Counted from the stretch's first letter, positions 26,112 through 35,653 are shown. The stretch: 64,000 nt of DNA from Rhodopirellula bahusiensis (GCF_002727185.1 NZ_NIZW01000010.1:62001-126000), one strand, 5' to 3'. Notes: generated by a model not told the origin, from the sequence alone. A program made the numbers and translations.

Positions 26112-27533
26112 ATGGCCAACAAGCTCGTTCATCGCCGCACGTTGCTTCGAAGCGTTGGGGCTGCCACGGTTGGGTTGCCGTTGCTCGAAGAGATGCTCAC
26201 TTCAACCGCGGTGGCTGCTACTTCGACGCCGGACGTTCCGGTTCGAGCGTTCAATGTGTTTTTCGGTCTTGGGATTCCAGCACCACTGCAAAAGGAAGGG
26301 TTCAAGGGAGTTCTCGAGCCGCTGCAACCGCTGAGCAAGAAATTGCTGATCATGCGCAACGTCGATCAGGTTCGTTGCGATGAGAAGGGCATCAATGCTC
26401 ACTACGACGGTGCCACTGCCGCCTTCACCGCCGAACCGCCAGACGGCGAAGCGAAGTCTGGTGGACCGTCGATCGATCAGGTGATTCGCCGCACCCACTA
26501 TCCCGATGGGTTGCCGAAGGGCATGGTGCCGACGCTTGTCGGAGGAACCTTCTTTCGCAGATCCCGCGTCGGACGCTACGTCCACAGTTACAACATGGAT
26601 GGAACGGTCGCAGCGACGATTCAGGAAAAGCCCCGTGAGCTGTTTGACCGTGTGTTCGGAGGAGTTGAGTTGGCCGGTGGCGATCGAAGCGAAAGACTGA
26701 AACGGAGCGTCCTGGACACGGTCGTTGAAGATTATCGGCACTACACCGGTGCGAACTCGCCGTTGGGATCTTCGTCGCGTGCGCGCGTGGCTGACCACTT
26801 GGACCGCATTCGCGAATTTGAACAGCGTGCTTTCGCGATGAAGCATCGCTCGGAGAATGGTCCGCAGGTTCCACCTCGTTCGGTCATCCCTCATGGCGGC
26901 CCGGCCGATCCAGGTGGGCAAGGCATCGACATCACCCTTGATCAATTGTCGACAGAATGGCGTTTGCTTTCCGACGTCTATGCCTTGGCAGTGCAAATGG
27001 ATCGTGTTCGCTTCGGGGCCCTGACATTCCTCGCCGCTGGTGAACGCATTCGGCTCACAGGCGACTACACGTATCGGGGCAAGAAGCTCTGGGAGTTTGA
27101 CGACGCGGGGCAGCAGAAGGCGAGCGGCGACAAAGGTTGCAGCCACGAGTGGTGGCACAAGTTCAATGAGAAAAAGGAGAATGAGGCCCTTCGTGCTCAC
27201 GCCCATATGAAGATGCAAGAGGTCGCCTACTTCCTCAACGCACTGGACAGTGAGGATTGCAGAGAACCTAACGGACGCACGATTTTGGAGAACTCGCTGA
27301 TCACCATTTCAACTGAATCGGGCGATGGCCGTCACAACGATGTGAAGCGAGAGCTTTCAGGTGTCTTCCACTGCATCACCGGAGCCAATGGTCGGTTCAA
27401 GACCGGCCAGATCATGGACGTCGGGGCGGAAGGCATTGACGTTTACAACACAATGCTTGATGCATTTGGCACCAAAGACCGGCTTGGTCCGATGAAGCGA
27501 GATGCCCAGCAAGTCGATCGAATACGTGCTTAG
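26112..27533 (+). CDS. DUF1552 protein, exported (TAT-type)
   Basis: 473 residues. The N-terminus HRRTLLRSVGAATVGLPLL is a twin-arginine-type leader. The body is DUF1552: RAFNVFFGLGIPAPLQKEGF, then LSKKLLIMRNVDQVRCDEKG, INAHYDGATAAFTAEPP, and a C-terminal sulfatase-like segment. It lies 91 bp after the LamG/cytochrome gene, the invariable partner of this family, and the pair ends at a strong terminator (27552-27587). The role is unknown; it is probably the catalytic or binding partner of the heme protein. The ATG at 26112 follows usual family starts; the frame is open upstream to 26055. Confidence 0.9.
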   Translation: MANKLVHRRTLLRSVGAATVGLPLLEEMLTSTAVAATSTPDVPVRAFNVFFGLGIPAPLQKEGFKGVLEPLQPLSKKLLIMRNVDQVRCDEKGINAHYDGATAAFTAEPPDGEAKSGGPSIDQVIRRTHYPDGLPKGMVPTLVGGTFFRRSRVGRYVHSYNMDGTVAATIQEKPRELFDRVFGGVELAGGDRSERLKRSVLDTVVEDYRHYTGANSPLGSSSRARVADHLDRIREFEQRAFAMKHRSENGPQVPPRSVIPHGGPADPGGQGIDITLDQLSTEWRLLSDVYALAVQMDRVRFGALTFLAAGERIRLTGDYTYRGKKLWEFDDAGQQKASGDKGCSHEWWHKFNEKKENEALRAHAHMKMQEVAYFLNALDSEDCREPNGRTILENSLITISTESGDGRHNDVKRELSGVFHCITGANGRFKTGQIMDVGAEGIDVYNTMLDAFGTKDRLGPMKRDAQQVDRIRA

Positions 27534-27551
27534 TTAATGCGTTGGGATACG

Positions 27552-27587
27552 AAACAAGCCGCATGTGAAAACACATGCGGCTTGTTT
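27552..27587. terminator. Strong bidirectional intrinsic terminator
   Basis: A perfect 16-bp stem with an AAAA loop: the arm at 27552-27567 (AAACAAGCCGCATGTG) pairs with 27572-27587. T-runs on both sides let it end the DUF1552 transcript and the convergent minus-strand Gly-rich gene. Confidence 0.93.
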
Positions 27588-27670
27588 TGAAAGTTACTTC
27601 GCAACGTTCGCGGTCATGATTCAGTTATGAATAAGACGTCGGGCGAATGAGTGAGTAGCCGGAGGCTGAA

Positions 27671-28558
27671 TCACTCGCCACCGCGATCACCACCGCGGCC
27701 GCCACGTCCACCGCGACCACCACGTTCGCCGCCGCCTTCTCCACCGCGACCGCCACGTGCACCTCGTTCACCACCAGGTCCGCCACGTCCACCGCCACGC
27801 AGGGCTTCCAGGTCGAACGGTTTGCCCTTCATTTCCTCGAACTTGGTTTTTTGCTCGGAGGTCAAAACAGCCATCACTTCTTTTTCCATGTCTTCACGCA
27901 TGGATTCCATCGCAGTTCGCATTTTTTCGCGATCGCGGCTTTGCATGATCTCGCTCATTTCTTCACGCATCTTGGTTTCCATTCCCGAGCGGATTTCGGT
28001 GAGCTTGGTCTTCTGCTCTTCGGTCATCGTCAGTTCCTTTTGAACTTCTGGCGATGAGAGTGCCATCAGCCCTTGAGCCTGGATTCCGATTTCGTCGAGG
28101 CGTTCCATTTGCTCCAGGGTCAGAACGGTCTCGAGTTGCATGCGGGTTTCTTTTGCTTGCTCTTCGCGTTGAGCCTGCATCTTTTCGAAGAACTTGCTGC
28201 GATCTTCTTCGGAAGCATTGCGGAAGTCGAAGTCAGGGCGTTCTTGGTTGCGAGATTGTTCTTCCAGCTTTTTCAAAGCTTCGGCTTGTTGTTCGTCGAC
28301 GCCGAGTTCTTCACGAACTTTTTCGGCACGAAGCAGGCCCATGACGGATCCGCCACCGCCACCGCGACCGCCGAACATGGCTCCTCCTCCACCGGGGCCA
28401 CCGCGGCCAGCACCGCCGCCTCCTGGACCACCACCTCGGCCGCCACGGCCTTGGGCATTCGCAATGGAGATCGACTGGAGCGTCAGGCCAACGACCATCG
28501 CCAGCATGGCAAAGAAACGCAAATTAGAAGCGAATTGGACTCGGGACAAACGGCTCAT
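27671..28558 (-). CDS. Exported Gly/Arg-rich CpxP/Spy-like protein
   Basis: 295 residues. Signal peptide (FFAMLAMVVGLTLQSISIAN, cleavage near ANA). Then a Gly-rich stretch (RGGRGGGPGGGGAGRGG) at about residues 35-80, a helical LTxxQ-type middle (residues about 90-270, for example LTLEQMERLDEIGIQAQ and LTMTEEQKTKLTEIRSG), and a second Gly/Arg-rich tail (GRGGPGGERGARGGRGGE). LTxxQ repeats are characteristic of CpxP/Spy-type periplasmic proteins. The ATG at 28558 is chosen; the frame is open upstream to 28648. High Gly/Arg content explains the long ORFs seen on the opposite strand. Confidence 0.82.
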   Translation of the reverse strand: MSRLSRVQFASNLRFFAMLAMVVGLTLQSISIANAQGRGGRGGGPGGGGAGRGGPGGGGAMFGGRGGGGGSVMGLLRAEKVREELGVDEQQAEALKKLEEQSRNQERPDFDFRNASEEDRSKFFEKMQAQREEQAKETRMQLETVLTLEQMERLDEIGIQAQGLMALSSPEVQKELTMTEEQKTKLTEIRSGMETKMREEMSEIMQSRDREKMRTAMESMREDMEKEVMAVLTSEQKTKFEEMKGKPFDLEALRGGGRGGPGGERGARGGRGGEGGGERGGRGGRGGRGGDRGGE

Positions 28559-28897
28559 TGTTAGGCAACCCTTCGAAGTGGTTAGATGAGGAGCGGGTAT
28601 TCGGTTGACGCCACGGCGAAATTGCCGATGCGTACAAACTGAAACCAAAGTTGATTCAGAAGTTCTAACCCGTCATTTCCGTCGAAGTTTCGCGACAAAG
28701 GCAATTTGGTTTCAAAGTTGAGATTGCCCCTCCGAACGTGATCTTCGAAATTTTCGTTCGGCGCCGCTTGTCCCAGATGTACAGTTCAGCGATTCGAGAA
28801 TCAGCCAACCGAGTGAGGCAGTCCGGCACCGGCCGTTGCTGTGCCGCCTCTTGAAAGCTCGGGTACTTACCCCATGCTCAAGACTTAGGATTCAACG
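28559..28897. other. Divergent intergenic region, 339 bp
   Basis: It lies between the minus-strand Gly-rich gene and the plus-strand fasciclin gene and must hold both promoters. No tRNA, riboswitch or strong hairpin was recognised. Confidence 0.4.
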
Positions 28898-29392
28898 ATG
28901 AAGAAGATCATTTTGGCTGCATTGGCACTGTTCGTTACGCCCGCCGCTGTTCAAGCAGATCACCACAACGAAACGGCGAAAAAGAACATTGTCGAGACCG
29001 CAATTGCGGCAAAGTTCAACACCTTGGTGGCTGCTGTGAAGGCTGGCGGATTGGTCGAAACATTGAGCGGTGAAGGTCCGTTCACTGTCTTCGCTCCCAC
29101 TGATGAGGCGTTCGAAAAATTGCCAGCTGGCACCTTGAAGAGCCTGCTGAAACCAGAGAACAAGGATCAGTTGGTCGCGATTTTGAAGTATCACGTTGTC
29201 GCTGGAAAGGTTCCCGCCAAGACCGTTGTCACGCTGGAGTCAGCGAAGACTTTGGGCGGCGAAGTCAGCATCAAAGTGAACGACGGAACCGTGATGCTGA
29301 ACGACAAGGTCAAGGTGGTGAAGACCGATGTGATGACCAGCAACGGCATCATCCACGTCATCGACTCCGTGCTCTTGCCACCAAGCAAGTAA
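28898..29392 (+). CDS. Secreted fasciclin (FAS1) domain protein
   Basis: 164 residues: a signal peptide ([15 protein letters not shown]) then a single FAS1 domain. Landmarks: [52 protein letters not shown], and the C-terminal [13 protein letters not shown], all standard for the family. FAS1 domains mediate adhesion or extracellular matrix contacts; the substrate is unknown. It stands alone and ends at a hairpin (29436-29467) before the convergent minus-strand gene. The ATG at 28898 is the obvious start. Confidence 0.95.
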   Translation: MKKIILAALALFVTPAAVQADHHNETAKKNIVETAIAAKFNTLVAAVKAGGLVETLSGEGPFTVFAPTDEAFEKLPAGTLKSLLKPENKDQLVAILKYHVVAGKVPAKTVVTLESAKTLGGEVSIKVNDGTVMLNDKVKVVKTDVMTSNGIIHVIDSVLLPPSK

Positions 29393-29435
29393 GCAAAAGC
29401 TGATCGTCGCAGCCGACTGCTGCACTCTGAACTTA

Positions 29436-29467
29436 AAAATAGCTCGTCGGAAACGGCGGGCTATTTT
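29436..29467. terminator. Terminator hairpin shared by two convergent genes
   Basis: AAAATAGCTCGTCG (29436-29449) pairs with CGGCGGGCTATTTT (29454-29467) around a GAAA loop, with two G-U pairs. The 3' arm covers the stop codon of the minus-strand gene, so it can serve both directions. Confidence 0.8.
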
Positions 29468-30777
29468 AGTTTCTTGATACCGGCGGAAGGGTTGATCGTC
29501 CGGATCGCTCGCTTAACCGTTTCTTTCATCGGGACTCGTCTGAGAGCTTGGACCAGAGTCGCTTCTGCCGCAAATGCCATGCGGTGCCATCGAGAATGGG
29601 TGATGGTTCCGTGGACGACTTGGGTGGTCGTGCCAGTTTGCTTTTTCTTGTACGGCTGCTCGCCATAGCCCATGTCCACACAGTGAATCCCATGTGGCGT
29701 CGCCGCCCGTAGGATCTCCGTGAACAAGGCAGTGCCCGGTGAATACCGAGCGAATGCCAGATCGTACGTCGGGAACCAATAGTGCAGGCGACCGTGTTCG
29801 ATCATTCCAATGTGAGTGGCAACCGGGGTGTCGCCAGCCCAGAGAACCGAGCAGATTCCACGCAGCGAATCGTTTGAGAAATTGTCGCTTGCGACAGTCG
29901 AATCTGGTTGCAGTCCAGGTTGTCCAAGTGAGTTTTCGTGAAGCAGCGTGATCAGATCTCGAGTCCAATCGGGAAGGAACAGATCCAATATGTGGGTGCG
30001 TTGATATTGAGCCCGCTTCCAAGCGATGGTTTGCTTCAGGATTTCCGGGCAGCGGCAATCCAGTTCCAGTCGGACCGGGCCGATCTCTCGACCGAGCTTG
30101 CGAGTCTTTTGGCCCTGCTTTCCGATCGTTCGATGTTCCTTCTCGAGTCGCTTGAGGTAGTCGCCGGAGTCGTCGCCGAGGTCAGCGCGAAACGCGTTGA
30201 CAGATTTGAGCTGATAGCGTTCGATCCAGTCTGCTTCGCTTCCAACGATCGCATGTAGGTTGAACGCGCGGACCCTGGCCGCTCGCGCGAGTTCGGCCCA
30301 GTCGACTTGAAGACCGGGAATCGCGATCACGTTTTGTGCGTCGTTGAGAAATCGTCCTGCCGGAACGCCAACGCCACCGACGCGGTGGAAGGGAAGGTAT
30401 CCCAAAGGTTCGTTGTTGCTGGAACGAATGACCGCCGTCAGGACATCGCCGCGAACGGAGTTGACCGCCGCCGCAAATCGAGCCGCAAAGAAAGGCGGCT
30501 CGAAATCTTTTCTCATCGCTCGGATCTGCTCCCAGCGGATTAGATCGCTGGGTGCCAGTTCGGCGAATTCGCAGACGTCAATCTTTTGCACGTCTTGCGG
30601 GATTGCCGGCGATGTGGCGAATGTTTCTTTCGCCTCAGGTCGATCCGGTTTTTTCAGTGCTGATTCGCAACAGCTGGCCGAATCGCAATCTCCTTGAGTG
30701 ACTTCACCCGGACCGTTTGCCAGTGAATCACTGGGCATTGAAGGTTGGGGAGTCATGGAAGATGTGGGGGTGACCAT
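29461..30777 (-). CDS. GNAT/FemAB-like acyltransferase (CelD-BcsL type)
   Basis: 438 residues. The central region has the acetyltransferase-6/FemAB-like layout: RWEQIRAMRKDFEPPFFAAR, then YLPFHRVGGVGVPAGRFLND, LDLFLPDWTRDLITLLHENS, and a C-terminal LHYWFPTYDLAFARYSPGTA block typical of this family. Substrate is unknown; members are often tied to polysaccharide or envelope modification. The N-terminal 60 residues are low complexity. I placed the start at the ATG at 30777; a GTG at 30813 and an ATG at 30756 are alternatives. rpmJ lies just upstream on the same strand. Confidence 0.75.
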   Translation of the reverse strand: MVTPTSSMTPQPSMPSDSLANGPGEVTQGDCDSASCCESALKKPDRPEAKETFATSPAIPQDVQKIDVCEFAELAPSDLIRWEQIRAMRKDFEPPFFAARFAAAVNSVRGDVLTAVIRSSNNEPLGYLPFHRVGGVGVPAGRFLNDAQNVIAIPGLQVDWAELARAARVRAFNLHAIVGSEADWIERYQLKSVNAFRADLGDDSGDYLKRLEKEHRTIGKQGQKTRKLGREIGPVRLELDCRCPEILKQTIAWKRAQYQRTHILDLFLPDWTRDLITLLHENSLGQPGLQPDSTVASDNFSNDSLRGICSVLWAGDTPVATHIGMIEHGRLHYWFPTYDLAFARYSPGTALFTEILRAATPHGIHCVDMGYGEQPYKKKQTGTTTQVVHGTITHSRWHRMAFAAEATLVQALRRVPMKETVKRAIRTINPSAGIKKLK

Positions 30778-30837
30778 GCCGGTCTCAACGAAAAAGGTGC
30801 CGAAACGAGGCACCCGGTCTTCGACGAGACGGATTGC

Positions 30838-30990
30838 TTAGCGTCGGGCTTTCTTGCTCTTCGCACCGCCCTGACGGACCTTGAACTTTGGATTGCTCTT
30901 GCAAATCACGTAAATACGGCCGCGTCGCTTGACCACCTGGCAGTCCGGGTGGCGGTACTTCAACGCTCCAATGCTACTAACGACCTTCAT
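30838..30990 (-). CDS. rpmJ: 50S ribosomal protein L36, type B (zinc-free)
   Basis: A 50-residue frame too short for many gene finders: [20 protein letters not shown] then [12 protein letters not shown] and a basic tail. It matches the YkgO-type L36, in which the CxxC zinc ligands are replaced; here HPDC and SNPKF stand where the zinc form has CDKC and NPKH. The protein is a small component of the large ribosomal subunit. The ATG is at 30990 and the stop at 30838. It lies 60 bp upstream of the GNAT gene and 107 bp downstream of the BshC-reminiscent gene. Confidence 0.9.
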
Positions 30991-31097
30991 CCGATGCTAC
31001 TCGCGGGTTAAATGTTGATGCCAAAAACCAACTTTGTTCGTCGGCAAACGGCAGAGAATAGCGAAAAATTAGCGCTCGACAACTCCAATCGTCACGC

Positions 31098-32804
31098 TCA
31101 TGCCATTTTGGCAAAGGATTCTTGAAGGAAATCCAAGGGAAACAAACAAAACGAAAGTTCCCGGCTGCAGAGAATCCTTTCAGTCGCTGCTTCGTGATCC
31201 AAGCGGGCCAGTTGACCACGCGTTTCCCGACGCTGCTCACTGAGTTGAAGCGTGATCTGAGAGTTCAGTCGCGAAACGGAGTGATGCCATGTTCGCCGGC
31301 TTCCGGAGGTGGGCATTTGGTCGAGCAATTCGAGCTTCTGGTCGCGAAGAGCTTTTTGCTCCGCGTTTCCGGCGTCGAGCCATTTCTCGCCCTGGAACTG
31401 CAGTTCTCGTTCTTTTCGAAGCAGCTCGCGTCGCAGTTCGTCGCGATTGGCATCCGGTTCTTGCCCGGGCAAGCGGATCGTGCCTGAGACGACCTGCAGC
31501 GAGGGCGGAGTGATTCCGAAGAACTGGGCGATGATCCGGTCAGCCAGCTGATCGTATTTTCCACCGCCGATACCGTGAAGAAACAAGTCGCTGAGGACCA
31601 ATCGAGCAAACATCGTCGTCATCAAGGCTCGCGGGCGAAGCTTGAATTCGGGAGAGGCGGCTTCTGCTAACTGAGTCGCGGCGAGCTCTCGGTTGGTGGC
31701 CGAAACGGTGAGCGATACCGAGCCGTTCGCTGCTGAGCGGTTCTTTGCTGAGCTAGGGTTTAGCTGCGTCGACGGTGCATCGCTGATGTGCCACTGATCC
31801 CCTTCGCGACGAACCCATACGCCGCGGCGCTGAGGTTGGCTGTTGCCGTAGACCCAAAGTGGGACTTCATACCAACCGTCTTGCACGCCCAAGTTGGGGA
31901 CGGGGTGAGCGGAGCTGCGGATGCCGTGCCAGGCTCGATAGTGATCCGCCGAGTCGTTGTAGACGGTTTGGAAGCGTTCGATCTCGTCAATGATTTCCAT
32001 GACGAACGTTGCGAACGGCAAACCTCGAACGGCCACGCCGAGAGGGATTTCCAGCGTTTGCCAGTTCATGTCGGCTTCGAGAGCGTGGCGGGCTTGGGCC
32101 AACGCACACCCGGCAATGCCACAGCGAGCAATTGCCTCGCGAGCATGTTTCCAAAGGGCGGTCACGCAAGGATCGTCGACCAACGGGGCGATCAGCCGCC
32201 GAACGCCCGAATCAAAATGGTTGAACAGGTCGGTATCACGAATCTGTGCTTGTTCAAATGGGAGTGTCTCGCCACCCTGATCGTAAGGAACGGACTGCCA
32301 AGACCCTCGCAGGGGTGCGTCGGAGTCATCGCCGGCAAGGTTCGCCGGTGGTTTCAGTTGGGGGACGCGGATCGAGCGAGCGGATGCGACGTCATTGTCG
32401 ATCACGAGGTTGATCGGCAGCGCACAGCAATCGCCGGCGACCTTTTGCAGCGTGTGGTTTTTGAACCAAACACCGGGATGGAAAAGTGTCGGTTGGTGAC
32501 CGGCCATCACGATGGGACGGCTGTTGTTCTCACCCGTCTCGGTGGTTTGGTCAGCGCAGAAGGAAGCGACATCGCGGTAAGAAGAGGTGTAGCGACGAGC
32601 GTCACTGACCAGTTGTTGTCGAGCAACGTTCCGCAAGTTCGCCCAGAAAGATCCGGCGAGCATCTCGGCTTGGGCAGTCGCGAGATTGTTCTTCAGCAAC
32701 AGTTCCGCGTCGCAGAGCGATGGTTCAATTAGCGTTCCCAGTGTTTTCGTGGGCGCACGCAATTCGCGGTATTCATTCACGGGCGATTGTCCGGCATCCG
32801 ACAT
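31098..32804 (-). CDS. Unrecognised protein with a BshC-reminiscent GHQ motif
   Basis: 568 residues, with no assignment I would defend. The most distinctive stretch is VMAGHQPTLFHPGVWFKN (about residue 100), followed by LPINLVIDNDVASARSIRVP. Its position and shape recall the GQQ/GHQ...GP.Y..K block of BshC (bacillithiol cysteine-adding enzyme), but the rest does not obviously match. The C-terminus is helical (RRELLRKERELQFQGEKWLD). The ATG at 32804 is used; the frame is open to a TTG at 32873, with no clear ribosome site at either. Probably cytoplasmic, as no signal or membrane segment is seen. It lies downstream of the FHA gene on the same strand. Confidence 0.55.
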   Translation of the reverse strand: MSDAGQSPVNEYRELRAPTKTLGTLIEPSLCDAELLLKNNLATAQAEMLAGSFWANLRNVARQQLVSDARRYTSSYRDVASFCADQTTETGENNSRPIVMAGHQPTLFHPGVWFKNHTLQKVAGDCCALPINLVIDNDVASARSIRVPQLKPPANLAGDDSDAPLRGSWQSVPYDQGGETLPFEQAQIRDTDLFNHFDSGVRRLIAPLVDDPCVTALWKHAREAIARCGIAGCALAQARHALEADMNWQTLEIPLGVAVRGLPFATFVMEIIDEIERFQTVYNDSADHYRAWHGIRSSAHPVPNLGVQDGWYEVPLWVYGNSQPQRRGVWVRREGDQWHISDAPSTQLNPSSAKNRSAANGSVSLTVSATNRELAATQLAEAASPEFKLRPRALMTTMFARLVLSDLFLHGIGGGKYDQLADRIIAQFFGITPPSLQVVSGTIRLPGQEPDANRDELRRELLRKERELQFQGEKWLDAGNAEQKALRDQKLELLDQMPTSGSRRTWHHSVSRLNSQITLQLSEQRRETRGQLARLDHEAATERILCSRELSFCLFPLDFLQESFAKMA

Positions 32805-32938
32805 GTGCGAATTCGCGATCGGCGAAGTGGCGTTTTGAGCGGTCTTCGCGGGGTTGGGTTGAGAGGAGCTCAAAGTGTTCTTTCGTGGGTCAATGACTCG
32901 GAAGCGAATCCGTCATTCAGCCCAAGAGAACAAGATGC

Positions 32939-33601
32939 TCAGGGCCACTGCGGATCGGTGATTTTTCGATTGAGTGTCGCCAGTCGTGATTGGACATCGA
33001 GCAGACGCTGCCAAGCTGCTTGCTGTAGCACGACCTGTTCCGAATCCTCTTGCGTGGTCGCCGATTCGATCAATCTTTCCAGTCGTGATTGTAGGTAATC
33101 CAGAATTTCGCACAGTTGTGCTTTTTGGCCGGGAGTCAAATCGTCCGGAATCGCCGGCAGATCTTCCACATGCAACGCATCGACGGGAACGGGTGACTTT
33201 GGGTCCTGGCGAAGATCAACCGCCATCGATTCGTCGGATGATTTCACGTCTCGCTGAATCGCACCCTTGCTGCCGCCGCCGATGGCCTGCAATCGAGCCG
33301 CGATTTGCTCCTCCGATCCCAGCAGTAACAGGCTGCGTCCGACCGCAACCAAGTCGCCATGCCGGAGGATCTTCAGTTGGCATTCGGATCCGTTGACCTT
33401 GGTACCGTTGGTACTATCCAAATCGGTCAACACCAACCGTTCGTTGTCCCGTTGAATCTTGAGATGGCAACGACTGACTCGCTCATCATTGAGCTGAATG
33501 TCGTTTCCTTCCTCTCGCCCAATGGTCAGGGGAGGCTCGATCCCCTCGAAGACCTTTCCACGGTCGGCGCCGTGCAGGACTTTGATCGTTACGCTGGACA
33601 C
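32939..33601 (-). CDS. FHA domain protein
   Basis: 220 residues. The N-terminal FHA domain is clear: IKVLHGADRGKVFEGIEPPL, TIGREEGNDIQLNDERVSR, CHLKIQRDNERLVLTDLDST and NGTKVNGSECQL, including the GR, SRxH-like and NGT binding-site residues. FHA domains bind phosphothreonine peptides. The C-terminal part is a helical segment (LCEILDYLQSRLERLIESAT). GTG at 33601 places the start just before the domain; the frame is open to a TTG at 33688. A partner kinase is not encoded nearby. It is on the same strand as, and 134 bp before, the BshC-reminiscent gene. Confidence 0.9.
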   Translation of the reverse strand: MSSVTIKVLHGADRGKVFEGIEPPLTIGREEGNDIQLNDERVSRCHLKIQRDNERLVLTDLDSTNGTKVNGSECQLKILRHGDLVAVGRSLLLLGSEEQIAARLQAIGGGSKGAIQRDVKSSDESMAVDLRQDPKSPVPVDALHVEDLPAIPDDLTPGQKAQLCEILDYLQSRLERLIESATTQEDSEQVVLQQAAWQRLLDVQSRLATLNRKITDPQWP

Positions 33602-33797
33602 CGCGGGCCTCGATCTGGAGTGATGCTTACGATTATTAGGCGTCGAAGCAAAGCAAGGCAAACGCCGATTGATGTAGCTGACTTCCAAGCCGTCACAAGT
33701 ACAGGTCCGTTATAGTTGAAATGCGCGATCCGCGATCCTACCCCGCAGCAAAAATCATCAAGATTCCGAAAGGAATCATTACGAATTCACGATCGTG

Positions 33798-35144
33798 TCA
33801 GATCACCTGGACAACGATGCACTTCAAGTAGTCGCTCTCAGGGCACGAAACAGCGAACACGTGATCGGGTGACGGACCACGACTTTCGAGAACGATGAGG
33901 TCGCGTCCTCGCTTCCTGCCAACGTCGACCAGCATGTTCAAAAAGTCCGCACGAGAAACTCGGCCGGAGCAGCTGCAGGTGACCAAAATGCCGCCGGGTG
34001 GCAGCAAATCGACCGCGGAAGCGTTCAGCCGCGTGTAGGCTCGCAGCGCGGCGTTGGTTTGATTGCGTGAACCCGCGAATCGTGGCGGGTCGAGCACGAT
34101 CGCATCGAACTGTTCGCCGCGTTCACGCCGTTCTTTCAGGTCATCAAAGCAGTCGCCTTGATCGAATCGGACATTGGTGAGTTGATTGCGTTCGGCGTTT
34201 CGCTTTGCAATCTCAAGCGCCCGCTCGCTGCTATCGACCGCCACAACTTCTTTCGCACCAGCACGTGCGGCTGCGAGTGCGAACCCACCCGTGTAGGTGC
34301 AGATGTCGAGTACTCGGCGGTCGGCCATGTAGCTCGCTGCGGCGGCATGGTTGAGTTGTTGATCGAGGTAGCCGCCGGTCTTCTGCCCGTCTTGCAAATC
34401 GATCGCCATTTCCAAACCGTTGTGTTGGTACCAAACGGTCGAATCCGCTTCGCTGTCCAAAGTCGTGAAAGATCGCAACTGGGCCAGTGTTTCTTCCGAG
34501 ACGCCTTCATGTTTAACGGTTGCGTCATCCATGCGAACCAAGATCCGCTGACAAGGCGTTTGATGACGAGCCGCCGCGGCGCTGACTTCGCGAATCAGCA
34601 TCTCCACTCGGGGAATCAACGCACCGCCGGTGATTTGAATGCTCAGGCAATCAGCGTAGCGATCGACAATCAGCCCGCTCATCCGATCGGATTCGCTGAA
34701 GATCAGACGTTCGCCGCCTTGCGGGTTGGCCGGTCCGGTCAATCGTCGACGCGCGACGGCCTGCTCGATTCGGTCCGCCCACATCGTTTCGTCGATTTGT
34801 TCTTCGGCCGAGAAAGCGTAGAGCCGGATGCGAAGGCGGCTGGCCGGGTTGATCAACCCGCGGGCGATCCAGTTTCCGTCGTAATCGAGCAAATCGATGA
34901 TTTCGCCACAGGCCGGAAGTTGACGTTCCGTCGGATCCGAATCGGCTGTCTCGTCGTCGGATTCGTTGGCGGTTTGCGACTTGGCTGATTGCGGTTCGCT
35001 AGCGTCAGAACCGTCTTCCGGAATCACTTCGCGAAGCGTCGCGTGTGCCAACGCATTGGCCATGACCCAGGGGTGTCGCGAAAGAAATGGGTAGTGGCGA
35101 TTGGGGCGGGTGCGAATTTGCCAGCGAGCGGAAGATGATTGCAT
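33798..35144 (-). CDS. RlmI-family 23S rRNA (cytosine-C5) methyltransferase
   Basis: 448 residues. The N-terminus holds a PUA-like RNA-binding region (SRHPWVMANALAHATLREVI and GEIIDLLDYDGNWIARGLIN). The SAM-dependent domain shows RVLDICTYTGGFALAAARAG (motif I), VVAVDSSERALEIAKRNAER and the catalytic-type DAIVLDPPRFAGS. A Cys-containing ILVTCSCSGRVSRADFLNML lies near the end. The family methylates C1962-type positions of 23S rRNA; the exact target here is inferred. A ~25-residue acidic insert (residues about 47-70, TANESDDETADSDP) is unusual. The ATG at 35144 is used; the frame extends to a TTG at 35162. It reads away from the divergent ferredoxin gene. Confidence 0.9.
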   Translation of the reverse strand: MQSSSARWQIRTRPNRHYPFLSRHPWVMANALAHATLREVIPEDGSDASEPQSAKSQTANESDDETADSDPTERQLPACGEIIDLLDYDGNWIARGLINPASRLRIRLYAFSAEEQIDETMWADRIEQAVARRRLTGPANPQGGERLIFSESDRMSGLIVDRYADCLSIQITGGALIPRVEMLIREVSAAAARHQTPCQRILVRMDDATVKHEGVSEETLAQLRSFTTLDSEADSTVWYQHNGLEMAIDLQDGQKTGGYLDQQLNHAAAASYMADRRVLDICTYTGGFALAAARAGAKEVVAVDSSERALEIAKRNAERNQLTNVRFDQGDCFDDLKERRERGEQFDAIVLDPPRFAGSRNQTNAALRAYTRLNASAVDLLPPGGILVTCSCSGRVSRADFLNMLVDVGRKRGRDLIVLESRGPSPDHVFAVSCPESDYLKCIVVQVI

Positions 35145-35341
35145 CAGGTTGAAAGTGACCAAATTGTCGATGGAGGTGGGTTTGCCGGGGACGGCGGAAA
35201 TGGCAAAATAGGCGAACTGCGAGGATAGTCGCTCGAAGCACCTTTGTTTTGATCGAAGTTACGGCCTTGCTTGAACCGATATAGTGCGAGAACGATTCAG
35301 TTGGGTCGTTCCATTTCTCAATCAAACTGGAAGGTTAGACC

Positions 35342-35617
35342 ATGCACGTCGTTGCTGAACCCTGCTCGGGATGCAAGTACACCGATTGCGTCGTCGTTTG
35401 CCCTGTGGAGTGTTTCTACGAAGGCGAACAGATGTTGTATATCCACCCGGAAGAGTGCATCGACTGCGAAGCCTGTGTGCCGGAATGTCCCGTGGAAGCC
35501 ATTTTCCACGAAGACAATCTGCCGGAAGAGTGGCAAAGTTACATCGAACTGAACGCTGAGATGTCTGAAAAGACCGAAGTGATCACCGAGAAAAAAGAAC
35601 CTCTCGCGGATAACTGA
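35342..35617 (+). CDS. fdxA: Ferredoxin, 7Fe (3Fe-4S/4Fe-4S) type
   Basis: 91 residues with the motifs [18 protein letters not shown] and [17 protein letters not shown]. The pattern of Cys spacing, with Tyr-Thr-Asp between the second and third Cys of the first motif, is that of FdxA-type ferredoxins carrying a 3Fe-4S and a 4Fe-4S cluster. It is a soluble electron carrier. A short acidic tail follows. The gene lies just ahead of the flippase-like gene, with 36 bp between them, but nothing shows they act together. Confidence 0.93.
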   Translation: MHVVAEPCSGCKYTDCVVVCPVECFYEGEQMLYIHPEECIDCEACVPECPVEAIFHEDNLPEEWQSYIELNAEMSEKTEVITEKKEPLADN

Positions 35618-35653
35618 GCCATCTGATGGCACAACGATCCGAGCCAACGATCT

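Noticed and set aside
27651-28043. Plus-strand proline-rich ORF
   Set aside because: It is the complement of the Gly/Arg-rich minus-strand gene.
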